From positions 1 to 9,745 of the forward strand of contig DAOULQ010000076.1 of NCBI GenBank assembly GCA_034419095.1: 9,745 nucleotides of DNA, written 5' to 3'. Under the pieces are notes generated by a model that worked only from the letters and a program-made list of their open reading frames with translations, ran no database searches and had not been told where the DNA came from. Shown in pieces: positions 1 through 5,356 of this stretch. The stretch's first letter is position 1, and every line of letters begins with the position of its first letter. The position numbers were made by a program, and so were the translations under genes. This DNA is from UBA7937 sp034419095 (GTDB lineage Bacteria; Chloroflexota; Anaerolineae; UBA7937).

Positions 1-462
1 GATGCTGGTGCGCGCTTTGACTCCAACGGCTCCAACGGAACTAGCAGCAGCAATTACTATACCCCCCTGGCAGGCCGCCAGGCCTTCACCGCCGATAGCC
101 AGGGCTACTACTCCAGTCGCCTGGACCTGAGTTCCCTGGCCGGGCAGAACGTGCGCTTCCGCTTCCGCATGGGCACCGATTACAGCATTGACGATTACGG
201 CTGGTTCATCGACGACGTCCGCATCTATACCTGCGGGGGGGTGAGTCCAACGCAAACATCTACACCGACTCCACCGCCCGCACCTATGCCTACCTCTGCA
301 CCAGCACCCACAGCAACGCCCACCTGGACACCTACTCCTACCCTAACTCGGACACCCACCCCTACCCCAACTCGGACGCCTACGCCAACTCCAACACCCA
401 CAAACATCCCCACGCCCGAGAGTTACGACTTCTACCTACCCATCATCTTGCAGAACTACTAG
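1..462 (+). CDS. C-terminal part of a secreted multidomain protein, probably a peptidase or adhesin (5' end outside window)
   Basis: The frame is open from base 1, so only the last 153 residues are seen and the start lies outside the window. Residues 1-78 form a compact beta-rich domain with the run SRLDLSSLAGQNVRFRFRMG and then GWFIDDVRIYTC. This is typical of the beta-sandwich modules that follow the catalytic domain in bacterial extracellular peptidases (immune inhibitor A/M6 style and some subtilases) and resembles MAM-type domains. Next is a linker of about 60 residues almost entirely Pro and Thr. The protein then ends in YDFYLPIILQNY just before the stop. Tails of the form Pro/Thr linker plus YLPLxL(K/R)N are, from memory, frequent in secreted Chloroflexota proteins. 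I infer an exported cell-surface or secreted protein; the catalytic type cannot be told from this fragment. It converges on the solute-binding gene, with 14 nt between the stops. Confidence 0.8.
   Translation, partial: DAGARFDSNGSNGTSSSNYYTPLAGRQAFTADSQGYYSSRLDLSSLAGQNVRFRFRMGTDYSIDDYGWFIDDVRIYTCGGVSPTQTSTPTPPPAPMPTSAPAPTATPTWTPTPTLTRTPTPTPTRTPTPTPTPTNIPTPESYDFYLPIILQNY
246..414 (+). repeat. Low-complexity Pro/Thr-coding linker repeat
   Basis: This stretch is a degenerate series of ACN and CCN codons giving alternating Thr-Pro pairs inside the first gene. AACTCGGAC occurs at 345-353 and again at 369-377 (24-nt spacing) and produces the TRTP variant. The repeat is imperfect at the DNA level, so it looks like an old, codon-diversified linker rather than a recent slippage product. 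The opposite strand reads as a Val/Gly repeat, which is only a shadow. Confidence 0.8.
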
Positions 463-476
463 CCCTCACCACATAG

Positions 477-1283
477 TCAGAACCACCTCTCCCTCAACTC
501 CTCCAAAAACCCCGTCTCCCGCCACTTGACGATCGCTCCGTTGACCTTCTCCAAGAGGATGGGTGCTTTGATAGGCACGGCGATGACACAGGGCTCCTCG
601 CTCACCTGTTGCACTATGCGAAGCCCACCCTCTTCCCGCATGAACTGATAGGCGGAGACAGCATCCACTATGACCGCATCTACCTTCTCGCCCCTAAGCG
701 CCTCTAGGACCTCCTGAGGGCTTATATAGGCTTTTCTCTCCAAGACCATCCTCTGTTCCAGCCGCCGAGCCTCCAAATCCCCCATGGAACCCAACTCCAA
801 CCCCACGCTCCGCCCCTTCAGCTCTTCTACCTTGGTGATAGTTGTCTGTTCCCGCACCACCAACACCTGCCCAGCGTCGAAATATGAATGAGAATAGGCC
901 ACATCTTGGGTCAGAAGGGGGTCATAAGGGAGAGCGGAAATGATTATGTCAACTCTTTCTACTTTGAGGGCGTCATAGAGGCCATCGAAGGTGATATTCT
1001 CGAAATCGACCTCCACACCCCACTCCCTCCCCAAAGCCAGCGCCAGATCCACGTCGTAGCCCCGCAACCCCACCTCATCCCACAACTCGAAGGGGGGATA
1101 ACTGGCGTCCATCCCTACACGAAGAACCCTCTCCCGCTTGATCCGCTCCCAGGTCCTATCCCTCACTTCGCCACCTGAAAGGCGAAAGAGGAGAAAGAGA
1201 CCTAGGGCGACCAAGAGAAACAGGGCTATATGTGCCAGCCAGCGTCTAAGGGCTATATGTGCCAGCCAACGTCTAAGGGCCAT
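477..1283 (-). CDS. Amino-acid-type extracellular solute-binding protein (SBP family 3), membrane-anchored
   Basis: The 268-residue product matches the family 3 periplasmic binding proteins of polar amino acid ABC importers. The mature domain begins near residue 52 with VLRVGMDASYPPFE, followed by GYDVDLALALGREWGVEVDF (residues 75-94), the family signature region. DIIISALPYDP (112-122) and the hinge strand VGLELGSMGD follow. Residues 20-34 are a hydrophobic segment. No lipobox cysteine follows it, so a membrane-anchored or uncleaved form is likely. The first 19 residues contain ALRRWLAHI twice, from a DNA duplication. The ATG directly follows the TAG of the upstream hydrolase gene. GGAG inside that gene's last codons, 6 nt upstream, serves as ribosome site, so the two are probably translationally coupled. 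No permease or ATPase gene is nearby, so the transporter partner is unknown, and a sensory role cannot be excluded. Confidence 0.85.
   Translation of the reverse strand: MALRRWLAHIALRRWLAHIALFLLVALGLFLLFRLSGGEVRDRTWERIKRERVLRVGMDASYPPFELWDEVGLRGYDVDLALALGREWGVEVDFENITFDGLYDALKVERVDIIISALPYDPLLTQDVAYSHSYFDAGQVLVVREQTTITKVEELKGRSVGLELGSMGDLEARRLEQRMVLERKAYISPQEVLEALRGEKVDAVIVDAVSAYQFMREEGGLRIVQQVSEEPCVIAVPIKAPILLEKVNGAIVKWRETGFLEELRERWF
1223..1276 (-). repeat. 27-bp direct tandem duplication at the start of the binding-protein gene
   Basis: Two adjacent 27-base copies (1223-1249 and 1250-1276) differ at one position: AGCG in the first, AACG in the second, on the plus strand. They keep the reading frame and add a second ALRRWLAHI to the positively charged head of the signal/anchor segment. 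The copy nearer the start codon is entered through ATG, while the inner copy has ATA at the matching position. This fits duplication of a segment that began just after an original start. Confidence 0.95.
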
Positions 1284-2402
1284 CTACCGCTCCACCCACG
1301 TCCCCTCAAGCCAATCGGTAGCTCCCTGGGCGTAGGCCTGCACCTCCTCATAGATCGGCTTCAGGATGAACTCCGGCGTGACGAAGGAGAAGTAATCCCG
1401 GAAGTTCCGCTGCGGCCAGGGGGTGCGGAAGGCCCAGAAAGCCACCGCCAGGCACCAATCCCACTCTAAAACCTTCTCATAAGCCTGTATGGTGTAGGCG
1501 ATCCGTTGAGAGGGGCGCACCGCCTTCGTCCAGCGGGGATGGTCGTTCCAGCCCCCTTCAGTGATGATTATTTGCTTATCTCCATCTCCGTTTTGCACCA
1601 TCAGTTGGCGGATTAACTCCGTCCGGGCGAAATTTATCTTATCTCTGGCGGGAGGGTCGTTAGGAGGGAAGACATAGCCGTAGGCGTGGACGGCCAGGAT
1701 ATCGAAGTACTCCTTTGCCCCGGCGTCGTACATCCTCTGGAGAAAGGTCAAATCCGAGAGAGCCAACCCCTCGCCCTCATCGGCCACGTTGGGGGCCAGC
1801 CCCGCGGCCAAGACCTGGATATCGGGGTCGGCATCTTTGGCCCTCTTATAGGCTATCCTGAGGAGCTCCGTATACCCCTCCGGATCTACGGGACGGAAGC
1901 CCCAAGAGGAACTCAGGTTCGGCTCGTTCCAGACGATCAGATATTCTATCCGACCTCGAAAGTGGCTAACGAAGGCGTAAACGAAGTCGCCGAAATCCTG
2001 GTAACGCTCTCTTTCTAGGTAACTGTTAGTGGTCTCCTTGGGCCGCGCCCATGGGGGGACGAAATCAAGCCTGGCGATGAGCGTGAGCCCCTGGGCGTTG
2101 GCGTGATCAACTACCAGGTCGGCGTGGCTCCAGTCGAACTGTCCCTTTTTGGGCTCGTAGTAGGCCCAGGGGAAATACTCCACGATCCAAGGAGCCCCCA
2201 TAGCCCGCACCAACTCCAAGGTGCGCTTTATCTTCCATTCGTCTACCTCATCGGTGAGCCGGGTGTGGACCCCCATCTTAGAGTTTAGGGTTTCAACCTT
2301 CTGTTGAGGGCCCAAGGTGACCAAAGGCTTGGGGAGAACGCCGAGTATCAAGATAACCAGGAGTAGAAGGAGGGCTCGAGAGCCGTATGGTCGAATATTC
2401 AC
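1284..2402 (-). CDS. Clan-A (TIM-barrel) glycoside hydrolase-like protein, exported or membrane-anchored
   Basis: This 372-residue protein has a hydrophobic segment at residues 10-29 (signal or anchor). A (beta/alpha)8 barrel of the clan GH-A kind follows. It contains YFPWAYYEPKKGQFDW (76-91), a substrate-barrel opening typical of GH39/GH5/GH42-like enzymes. WNEPN (158-162) supplies the probable acid/base Glu160, and IIITEGGWND (278-287) the probable nucleophile Glu282. HAYGY after strand 6 (239-243) is also usual. I infer a retaining glycosidase acting outside the cytoplasm; the substrate and exact GH family cannot be assigned. The GTG start is supported by GGGGTG 7 nt upstream. The stop codon touches the ATG of the downstream solute-binding gene, so both are likely on one transcript. 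Some Chloroflexota paralogues of this type may be catalytically unproven cell-envelope proteins. Confidence 0.8.
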   Translation of the reverse strand: MNIRPYGSRALLLLLVILILGVLPKPLVTLGPQQKVETLNSKMGVHTRLTDEVDEWKIKRTLELVRAMGAPWIVEYFPWAYYEPKKGQFDWSHADLVVDHANAQGLTLIARLDFVPPWARPKETTNSYLERERYQDFGDFVYAFVSHFRGRIEYLIVWNEPNLSSSWGFRPVDPEGYTELLRIAYKRAKDADPDIQVLAAGLAPNVADEGEGLALSDLTFLQRMYDAGAKEYFDILAVHAYGYVFPPNDPPARDKINFARTELIRQLMVQNGDGDKQIIITEGGWNDHPRWTKAVRPSQRIAYTIQAYEKVLEWDWCLAVAFWAFRTPWPQRNFRDYFSFVTPEFILKPIYEEVQAYAQGATDWLEGTWVER

Positions 2403-2435
2403 AGACTTTCACCCCAAAGAGGCGCTTTACATTTA

Positions 2436-2471
2436 AGGGGGCTTGCGCCCGCCTCACCGGACAAGCCCCCT
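2436..2471. other. 10-bp stem hairpin upstream of the hydrolase gene; rest of the 2403-2616 gap without a gene
   Basis: GGGGGCTTG (2437-2445) pairs with CAAGCCCCC (2462-2470), plus an outer A-T pair, around a 16-nt GC-rich loop. Read on the minus strand it is followed by TTAAATGTAAA, only a weak U-tract. It could end transcription from the two-TM gene at 2617, or lie in the leader of the hydrolase gene, whose start is 33 nt further on. It may also be a copy of a dispersed repeat. The rest of the 214-nt gap holds no open frame I trust. It contains an imperfect inverted repeat, TGAAC-N9-GTTCA (2527-2545), and a CATAAT on the minus strand (2516-2511) that might be a weak -10. Confidence 0.55.
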
Positions 2472-2616
2472 CCTAGAGCCTCCCTTTTGTACTCCTCACC
2501 TTCTGCGAGCATTATGCCACCACCTCTGAACCCTTCCGGAGTTCATGCGAGATAGAAACCTTAAAGAAAGCACCGGCGGCCCAGATGACGGTGCGGAGAC
2601 TCATTTTGGGAAAAGA

Positions 2617-3213
2617 CTAGGTTTGCGCTATTTGCGTGCCGAGGAGATGTATTGCCTCATCCAATTGCTTCAACAGCAACTCACATCGAGATTTCATGAC
2701 GCCACGTACGATATTCTGGCGCTCCTTGGCATCTTTCAGGGCAGCCGCTGCTCCAAACATGAGATGCAGAAGCCAGGGCACAAATGCATTCGTACTTTCG
2801 AGCATGCTATCCACATCGAGCAATTTTGCTATCAACTCAGTAGGGACGTTGTCCAACAGCGGACCCGAACTTATGGACCTCCAACCACCCATCGAGAGAG
2901 GATTACTAGGAATCCATCCAGGAATCCCCAATTGCGTCTCCCAGACCCTGGTGTCGTCGTGGAGTTTCTTGAGTTCCCGATCCAGTACAGCTAAGACTTT
3001 TGTTCTCATCTCAGCTTTCTCTTCCGCTTTGGCTCTGCGGTCAAACCATCCGATCACTAGGAGAGCAACGGCGATATCGGACAACAGGTTGGCCCAGAAT
3101 CCCCCTGCCCACTTTGGGCACGTTAGAATCGCGACGGCCCCGCCTAGTATGATGGTGATCCCCACGATAGCTAGCCAAAACCACAAAGCCCTGACTCGAC
3201 TCCTTAGCCCCAT
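2617..3213 (-). CDS. Orphan two-TM membrane protein with charged cytosolic tail
   Basis: I do not recognise the family. From the ATG at 3213 the product is 198 residues. It has a basic N-terminus, TM1 at about 10-30, a short Trp-rich loop, and TM2 at about 38-57 (FWANLLSDIAVALLVIGWF). A charged helical stretch at 58-90, possibly coiled coil, and a mostly helical cytosolic domain follow. Cytosolic location of the tail is inferred from the DRRAKAEEK after TM2. I chose this ATG because GAGGG lies 7 nt upstream and the TM starts soon after. An in-frame GTG at 3261 would add 16 residues but has no ribosome site. It follows the winged-helix gene by 72 nt on the same strand, so the two may be co-transcribed. 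Confidence 0.65.
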   Translation of the reverse strand: MGLRSRVRALWFWLAIVGITIILGGAVAILTCPKWAGGFWANLLSDIAVALLVIGWFDRRAKAEEKAEMRTKVLAVLDRELKKLHDDTRVWETQLGIPGWIPSNPLSMGGWRSISSGPLLDNVPTELIAKLLDVDSMLESTNAFVPWLLHLMFGAAAALKDAKERQNIVRGVMKSRCELLLKQLDEAIHLLGTQIAQT

Positions 3214-3285
3214 GGCCACACCCTCACATTCCTCCCACCCTGCCGCGGAAGAGGTGGGCACAGTTGAACCGTAGGATAATACTCG

Positions 3286-3543
3286 CTAGTTTTCCCCTTG
3301 CTCTCGAAGCCACTCCTCGAGGCGAGATGTTGGTTCGATGAAGTCGAAGGGCCGACCCGTCTGCCGCTGCCGTGTTGTCTTGACGCGCTTGTCGCTCTCC
3401 AAACTCGAAACCGCATTCTCCATCCGCTCGCTCGGAAGTTGAGTCTCGCGTGCCAAGTCACCATACCACACTCTCTTGTGCTTCGATACGTACCTTGCTA
3501 CAGCCTTCATGTCCTCAACATGAGCCTCACGATTAAGTTCCAC
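3286..3543 (-). CDS. Small winged-helix-like putative DNA-binding protein
   Basis: The 85-residue product (from the GTG at 3543) begins ELNREAHVEDMKAVARYVSK. It continues with a helix-turn-helix-like pattern at about 24-56 (VWYGDLARETQLPSERMENAVSSLESDKRV) and a wing-like strand pair RVKTTRQRQTGRPFDFIEP. This is the shape of a minimal winged helix (MarR/ArsR-like core): helix, recognition helix, beta hairpin. No specific family is recognised. The start is uncertain: the GTG at 3543 has AAGGA about 9 nt upstream, whereas the GTG at 3582 (13 residues longer) has no ribosome site. A short frame with a strong ribosome site ends at 3533 and overlaps this start, suggesting reinitiation. It may regulate the downstream membrane gene; that is inference from position only. 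Confidence 0.55.
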   Translation of the reverse strand: MELNREAHVEDMKAVARYVSKHKRVWYGDLARETQLPSERMENAVSSLESDKRVKTTRQRQTGRPFDFIEPTSRLEEWLREQGEN

Positions 3544-3595
3544 GATTGTCTTTCCTTTCCTGTCCGTTCGGCCAGATAGCACAGCGGAGGGTCAT
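3533..3595 (-). CDS. Possible 20-codon leader ORF overlapping the winged-helix gene
   Basis: An ATG at 3595 with GGAGGG 7 nt upstream opens a frame encoding MTLRCAIWPNGQERKDNRGT, ended by TAA at 3535-3533. This is the best ribosome site in the region, yet it leads into a short frame shifted by one from the 98-codon frame behind it. The stop lies 6 nt past the GTG at 3543, a geometry suited to termination-reinitiation. The ATG also overlaps the TGA of a preceding frame (ATGA at 3595-3592), which reads EKLRPKEAEIIGVVV and has no start of its own. So 3583-3744 may alternatively be decayed coding sequence. Confidence 0.25.
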   Translation of the reverse strand: MTLRCAIWPNGQERKDNRGT

Positions 3596-3608
3596 ATATG
3601 CTCCCTCC
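3586..3608 (-). promoter_or_regulatory. Hairpin that pairs the ribosome site of the leader ORF
   Basis: On the minus strand GGAGGG (3608-3603) is complementary to CCCTCC (3591-3586), with the 11-nt loop AGCATATATGA holding the ATG. In RNA, the ribosome site would be masked in the stem and the start codon exposed in the loop. A six-pair GC-rich stem can form, but such a short stem also arises by chance, so a regulatory role is a guess. The remainder of the gap up to 3744 shows no promoter that I can defend. Confidence 0.3.
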
Positions 3609-3744
3609 TCGATTCCACTACCACACCGATGATCTCTGCCTCTTTCGGGCGCAGTTTCTCATATCCTCAAGACTGCTTCTTCTCCCCTATTCTACCTCCG
3701 CACCGGCAGTGGCAACTCGATCACAAACGGCACAGCATTTTTTG

Positions 3745-4674
3745 TCATGCCCAATAAGGCTTTCTGATGTACTTATAGGCCGCATTCACCGCCGTCGTCG
3801 CCTCGCCGCAGGCGGTGGTGATCCGCTTCGTCTTCCCCTCATAGGTGACCAGATCGCCGCAGGCGAATATCCCTCGTAGGTTAGTGCGCATCTCCGGGTT
3901 CACCACCACCGCCTTGCCTTTCAGTTCCAGCCCCCACCGCTCCACGCTCTCCAGATTGGGGATGAAGCCGATGCTGATGAGCACCACATCCATGGGCACC
4001 ACCCTCTCCTCCTCCGTCTCGTTGTTGATGAGCCGTACAGCCTCGACTTTCCCTTCCCCCATAATCTCCTTAAGTTCGGTGCGGAAGACCACCTGGATAG
4101 GGCTCTTCTCCACCCGCTCCACCGTTATCTCGTCGGCTCGGAAGTAGTCCTTGCGGTGGATGAGGGTGCTTTCACCAGCGCAGTCGCAGATGGTGAGGGC
4201 CATCTCCAGGGCGCTGTCCCCTCCGCCCACACAGAGGACCTGTCTCCCTTCAAAGGGCTTCGTATCCAGGCAGTTGTAGTAGACCCCTTCTATCTCCTCC
4301 CCAGGGATGCCCAACTTCCGGGGCTCAAAAAGCCCCATCCCCAGAGCCAGGATCACCGCCTTGGCCTCGTAGGTCCCCTTGGGGGTCTTGAGGGTTATCT
4401 TCTCCTCCTCTACATCCAAATCGGTAACCTCCTCCCCTTCCCGTACCTCACAGCCCATCTTCCGAGCCTGAACGGCCATCTTCGCCGCCAACTCGTGGGC
4501 CACGATATCGGTGTAGGAGGGGAAATCGTGGATGCTCTTATGGGGATAGAGGCAGGTCAACTGCCCCCCTACCTCCTTCGCCTCCAGGATCACCGAAGAG
4601 AGTCGCTTGGTCTGCGCATAGATGCCAGCCGTCAATCCAGCCGGCCCTGCCCCTACAATCACCACGTCGTACAT
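3745..4674 (-). CDS. Thioredoxin-reductase-like ferredoxin(flavodoxin)-NADP+ reductase, type 2
   Basis: This 309-residue flavoprotein has the FAD-binding GAGPAG at 8-13, an NADPH-binding VGGGDSALEMA at 149-159, the NADP phosphate-binding pattern HRKxxxR (173-179), and the FAD-contacting GIFACGD at 268-274. Overall fold and length match bacterial thioredoxin reductase. However, the redox-active CxxC expected near residues 135-138 is absent: the sequence there is YYNCLDTKPF, with a single Cys135. The segment VGGQLTCLYPHKSIHDFPSY resembles YumC-type FNR (GGQL..LYPEK.I.D). I therefore favour ferredoxin/flavodoxin-NADP+ reductase (EC 1.18.1.2) over thioredoxin reductase. It lacks the longer C-terminal extension usual in YumC (about 330 residues), so the partner is uncertain. 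GGGAGG lies 4 nt before the ATG, and a consensus promoter precedes it. Confidence 0.8.
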   Translation of the reverse strand: MYDVVIVGAGPAGLTAGIYAQTKRLSSVILEAKEVGGQLTCLYPHKSIHDFPSYTDIVAHELAAKMAVQARKMGCEVREGEEVTDLDVEEEKITLKTPKGTYEAKAVILALGMGLFEPRKLGIPGEEIEGVYYNCLDTKPFEGRQVLCVGGGDSALEMALTICDCAGESTLIHRKDYFRADEITVERVEKSPIQVVFRTELKEIMGEGKVEAVRLINNETEEERVVPMDVVLISIGFIPNLESVERWGLELKGKAVVVNPEMRTNLRGIFACGDLVTYEGKTKRITTACGEATTAVNAAYKYIRKPYWA

Positions 4675-4732
4675 CTATCCTCCCTGAATATGATCTCCTT
4701 CCCACTATGCGAAAGGGCGATGCGCAGAGGCT

Positions 4733-4761
4733 ATTATAAAACCTGAGAAGAGCGGTGTCAA
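4733..4761 (-). promoter_or_regulatory. Perfect-consensus sigma-70 promoter for the flavoprotein reductase gene
   Basis: On the minus strand TTGACA (4761-4756) and TATAAT (4738-4733) are separated by exactly 17 nt. All twelve hexamer bases match consensus. The expected start of transcription is near 4726, giving a leader of about 50 nt before the ATG at 4674. The -35 box begins at the base after the TAG of the upstream small membrane gene, so the reductase can be transcribed independently of that gene. Confidence 0.85.
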
Positions 4762-4977
4762 CTATCTTTGACCCATCTCCGCTATCTGTCGTAGGAGCCC
4801 CACCATGAGGGCGGCGAGTCTGGCCACCTGTCGCCATGGGAGGCCCCTACGCCCCGCCCCACCATCTTCCGTCCATTGGCGAGCGTATATCAAGGCCGCT
4901 AAACCGCCCACCAGCCCCCCCATCAGGGCTCCCAAGAGCACTATGCGCCTCGCTCCCCGAGACAACGGATGAGACAC
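4762..4977 (-). CDS. Small YtxH-like single-TM protein
   Basis: The 71-residue product has a basic head and a Gly-rich transmembrane helix at 12-32 (IVLLGALMGGLVGGLAALIYA). An Arg-containing amphipathic tail follows. The Gly-zipper helix followed by YAR resembles YtxH-domain proteins (GALLGAxxGLLYAPR), but the match is general and the function of that family is poorly defined. The GTG start is supported by AGGAGG 9 nt upstream, which overlaps the stop codon of the preceding gene. The two small membrane genes are therefore almost certainly one transcript, with 6 nt between them. Confidence 0.6.
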   Translation of the reverse strand: MSHPLSRGARRIVLLGALMGGLVGGLAALIYARQWTEDGGAGRRGLPWRQVARLAALMVGLLRQIAEMGQR

Positions 4978-4983
4978 GGATAA

Positions 4984-5271
4984 CTACCTCCTCAAGAAGG
5001 CCTTTAGAACCTCTAAAACGAACGCCCCAGCACTTATGGTGCGGATAATAGGGCTCACTAGGAGCGAGGAGAAGGTACGGATCCCTCTCTCCACCTGCGC
5101 TGTTCTCTTTTGGGCAGAAGTTAGAGCCGGGAGCAGGTTACCTTTCGCCCGCCCCAGCCCCCGAACCACATAAACTAGAAGGAAAAGCATTGGTAGGATG
5201 AGGATAAAACCTTGTATCATCAAGTAGATGAGCGCCGCATCTCGCCAGAGGGCCACCACTGCTGGGTCCAT
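4984..5271 (-). CDS. Small single-TM protein of unknown function
   Basis: The 95-residue product has one strong hydrophobic helix at about 14-37 (IYLMIQGFILILPMLFLLVYVVRG). An amphipathic, Lys/Arg-containing stretch of about 40 residues and a second, weaker hydrophobic helix (IRTISAGAFVLEVLKAFLRR) follow. I do not recognise the family; it recalls other small envelope proteins encoded beside YtxH-like genes. The ATG has GAGGAG 6 nt upstream. It heads the two-gene unit with the YtxH-like gene and diverges from the orphan gene at 5357, sharing an A/T-rich gap of 85 nt. Confidence 0.6.
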   Translation of the reverse strand: MDPAVVALWRDAALIYLMIQGFILILPMLFLLVYVVRGLGRAKGNLLPALTSAQKRTAQVERGIRTFSSLLVSPIIRTISAGAFVLEVLKAFLRR

Positions 5272-5294
5272 GTTATGCTCCTCAGACTATTGCT

Positions 5295-5322
5295 TTGCTA
5301 AATGCGAAAGTTATGTTATGAT
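5295..5322 (+). promoter_or_regulatory. Candidate sigma-70 promoter for the orphan gene at 5357
   Basis: TTGCTA (5295-5300) and TATGAT (5317-5322) are spaced 16 nt in a conspicuously A/T-rich 85-nt gap. This is 9 of 12 consensus positions, so it is plausible but not decisive. It would give a leader of roughly 28 nt. No strong promoter stands out for the divergent minus-strand genes in the same gap. Confidence 0.4.
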
Positions 5323-5356
5323 AAATGATTGAACAATAGTACTTGGATTTGAATTT

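Noticed and set aside
225..413. Minus-strand Val/Gly repeat protein
   Set aside because: It is simply the complement of the Thr/Pro codons of the first gene's linker.
246..414. CRISPR-like or minisatellite array
   Set aside because: Units are short and imperfect, with no unique spacers and a continuous coding frame; it is a protein linker.
2636..3274. Long plus-strand open frame of 212 codons opposite the two-TM gene
   Set aside because: It is Ser/Pro/Ala-rich with no domain-like pattern, whereas the minus strand gives two clean membrane helices, a charged tail and a ribosome site.
2617..3582. A toxin-antitoxin or phage defence operon
   Set aside because: No nuclease, protease, NTPase, TIR or reverse transcriptase motif is visible in either gene; only position and small size suggested it.
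3745..4674. Calling the flavoprotein thioredoxin reductase
   Set aside because: The CxxC active site is missing and the N-terminal half resembles type 2 ferredoxin-NADP reductase.
4156..4746. Plus-strand open frame of 196 codons opposite the reductase gene
   Set aside because: The minus strand has a textbook FAD/NADPH oxidoreductase with every motif; this frame is its complement and has low-complexity Leu/Gly/His content.
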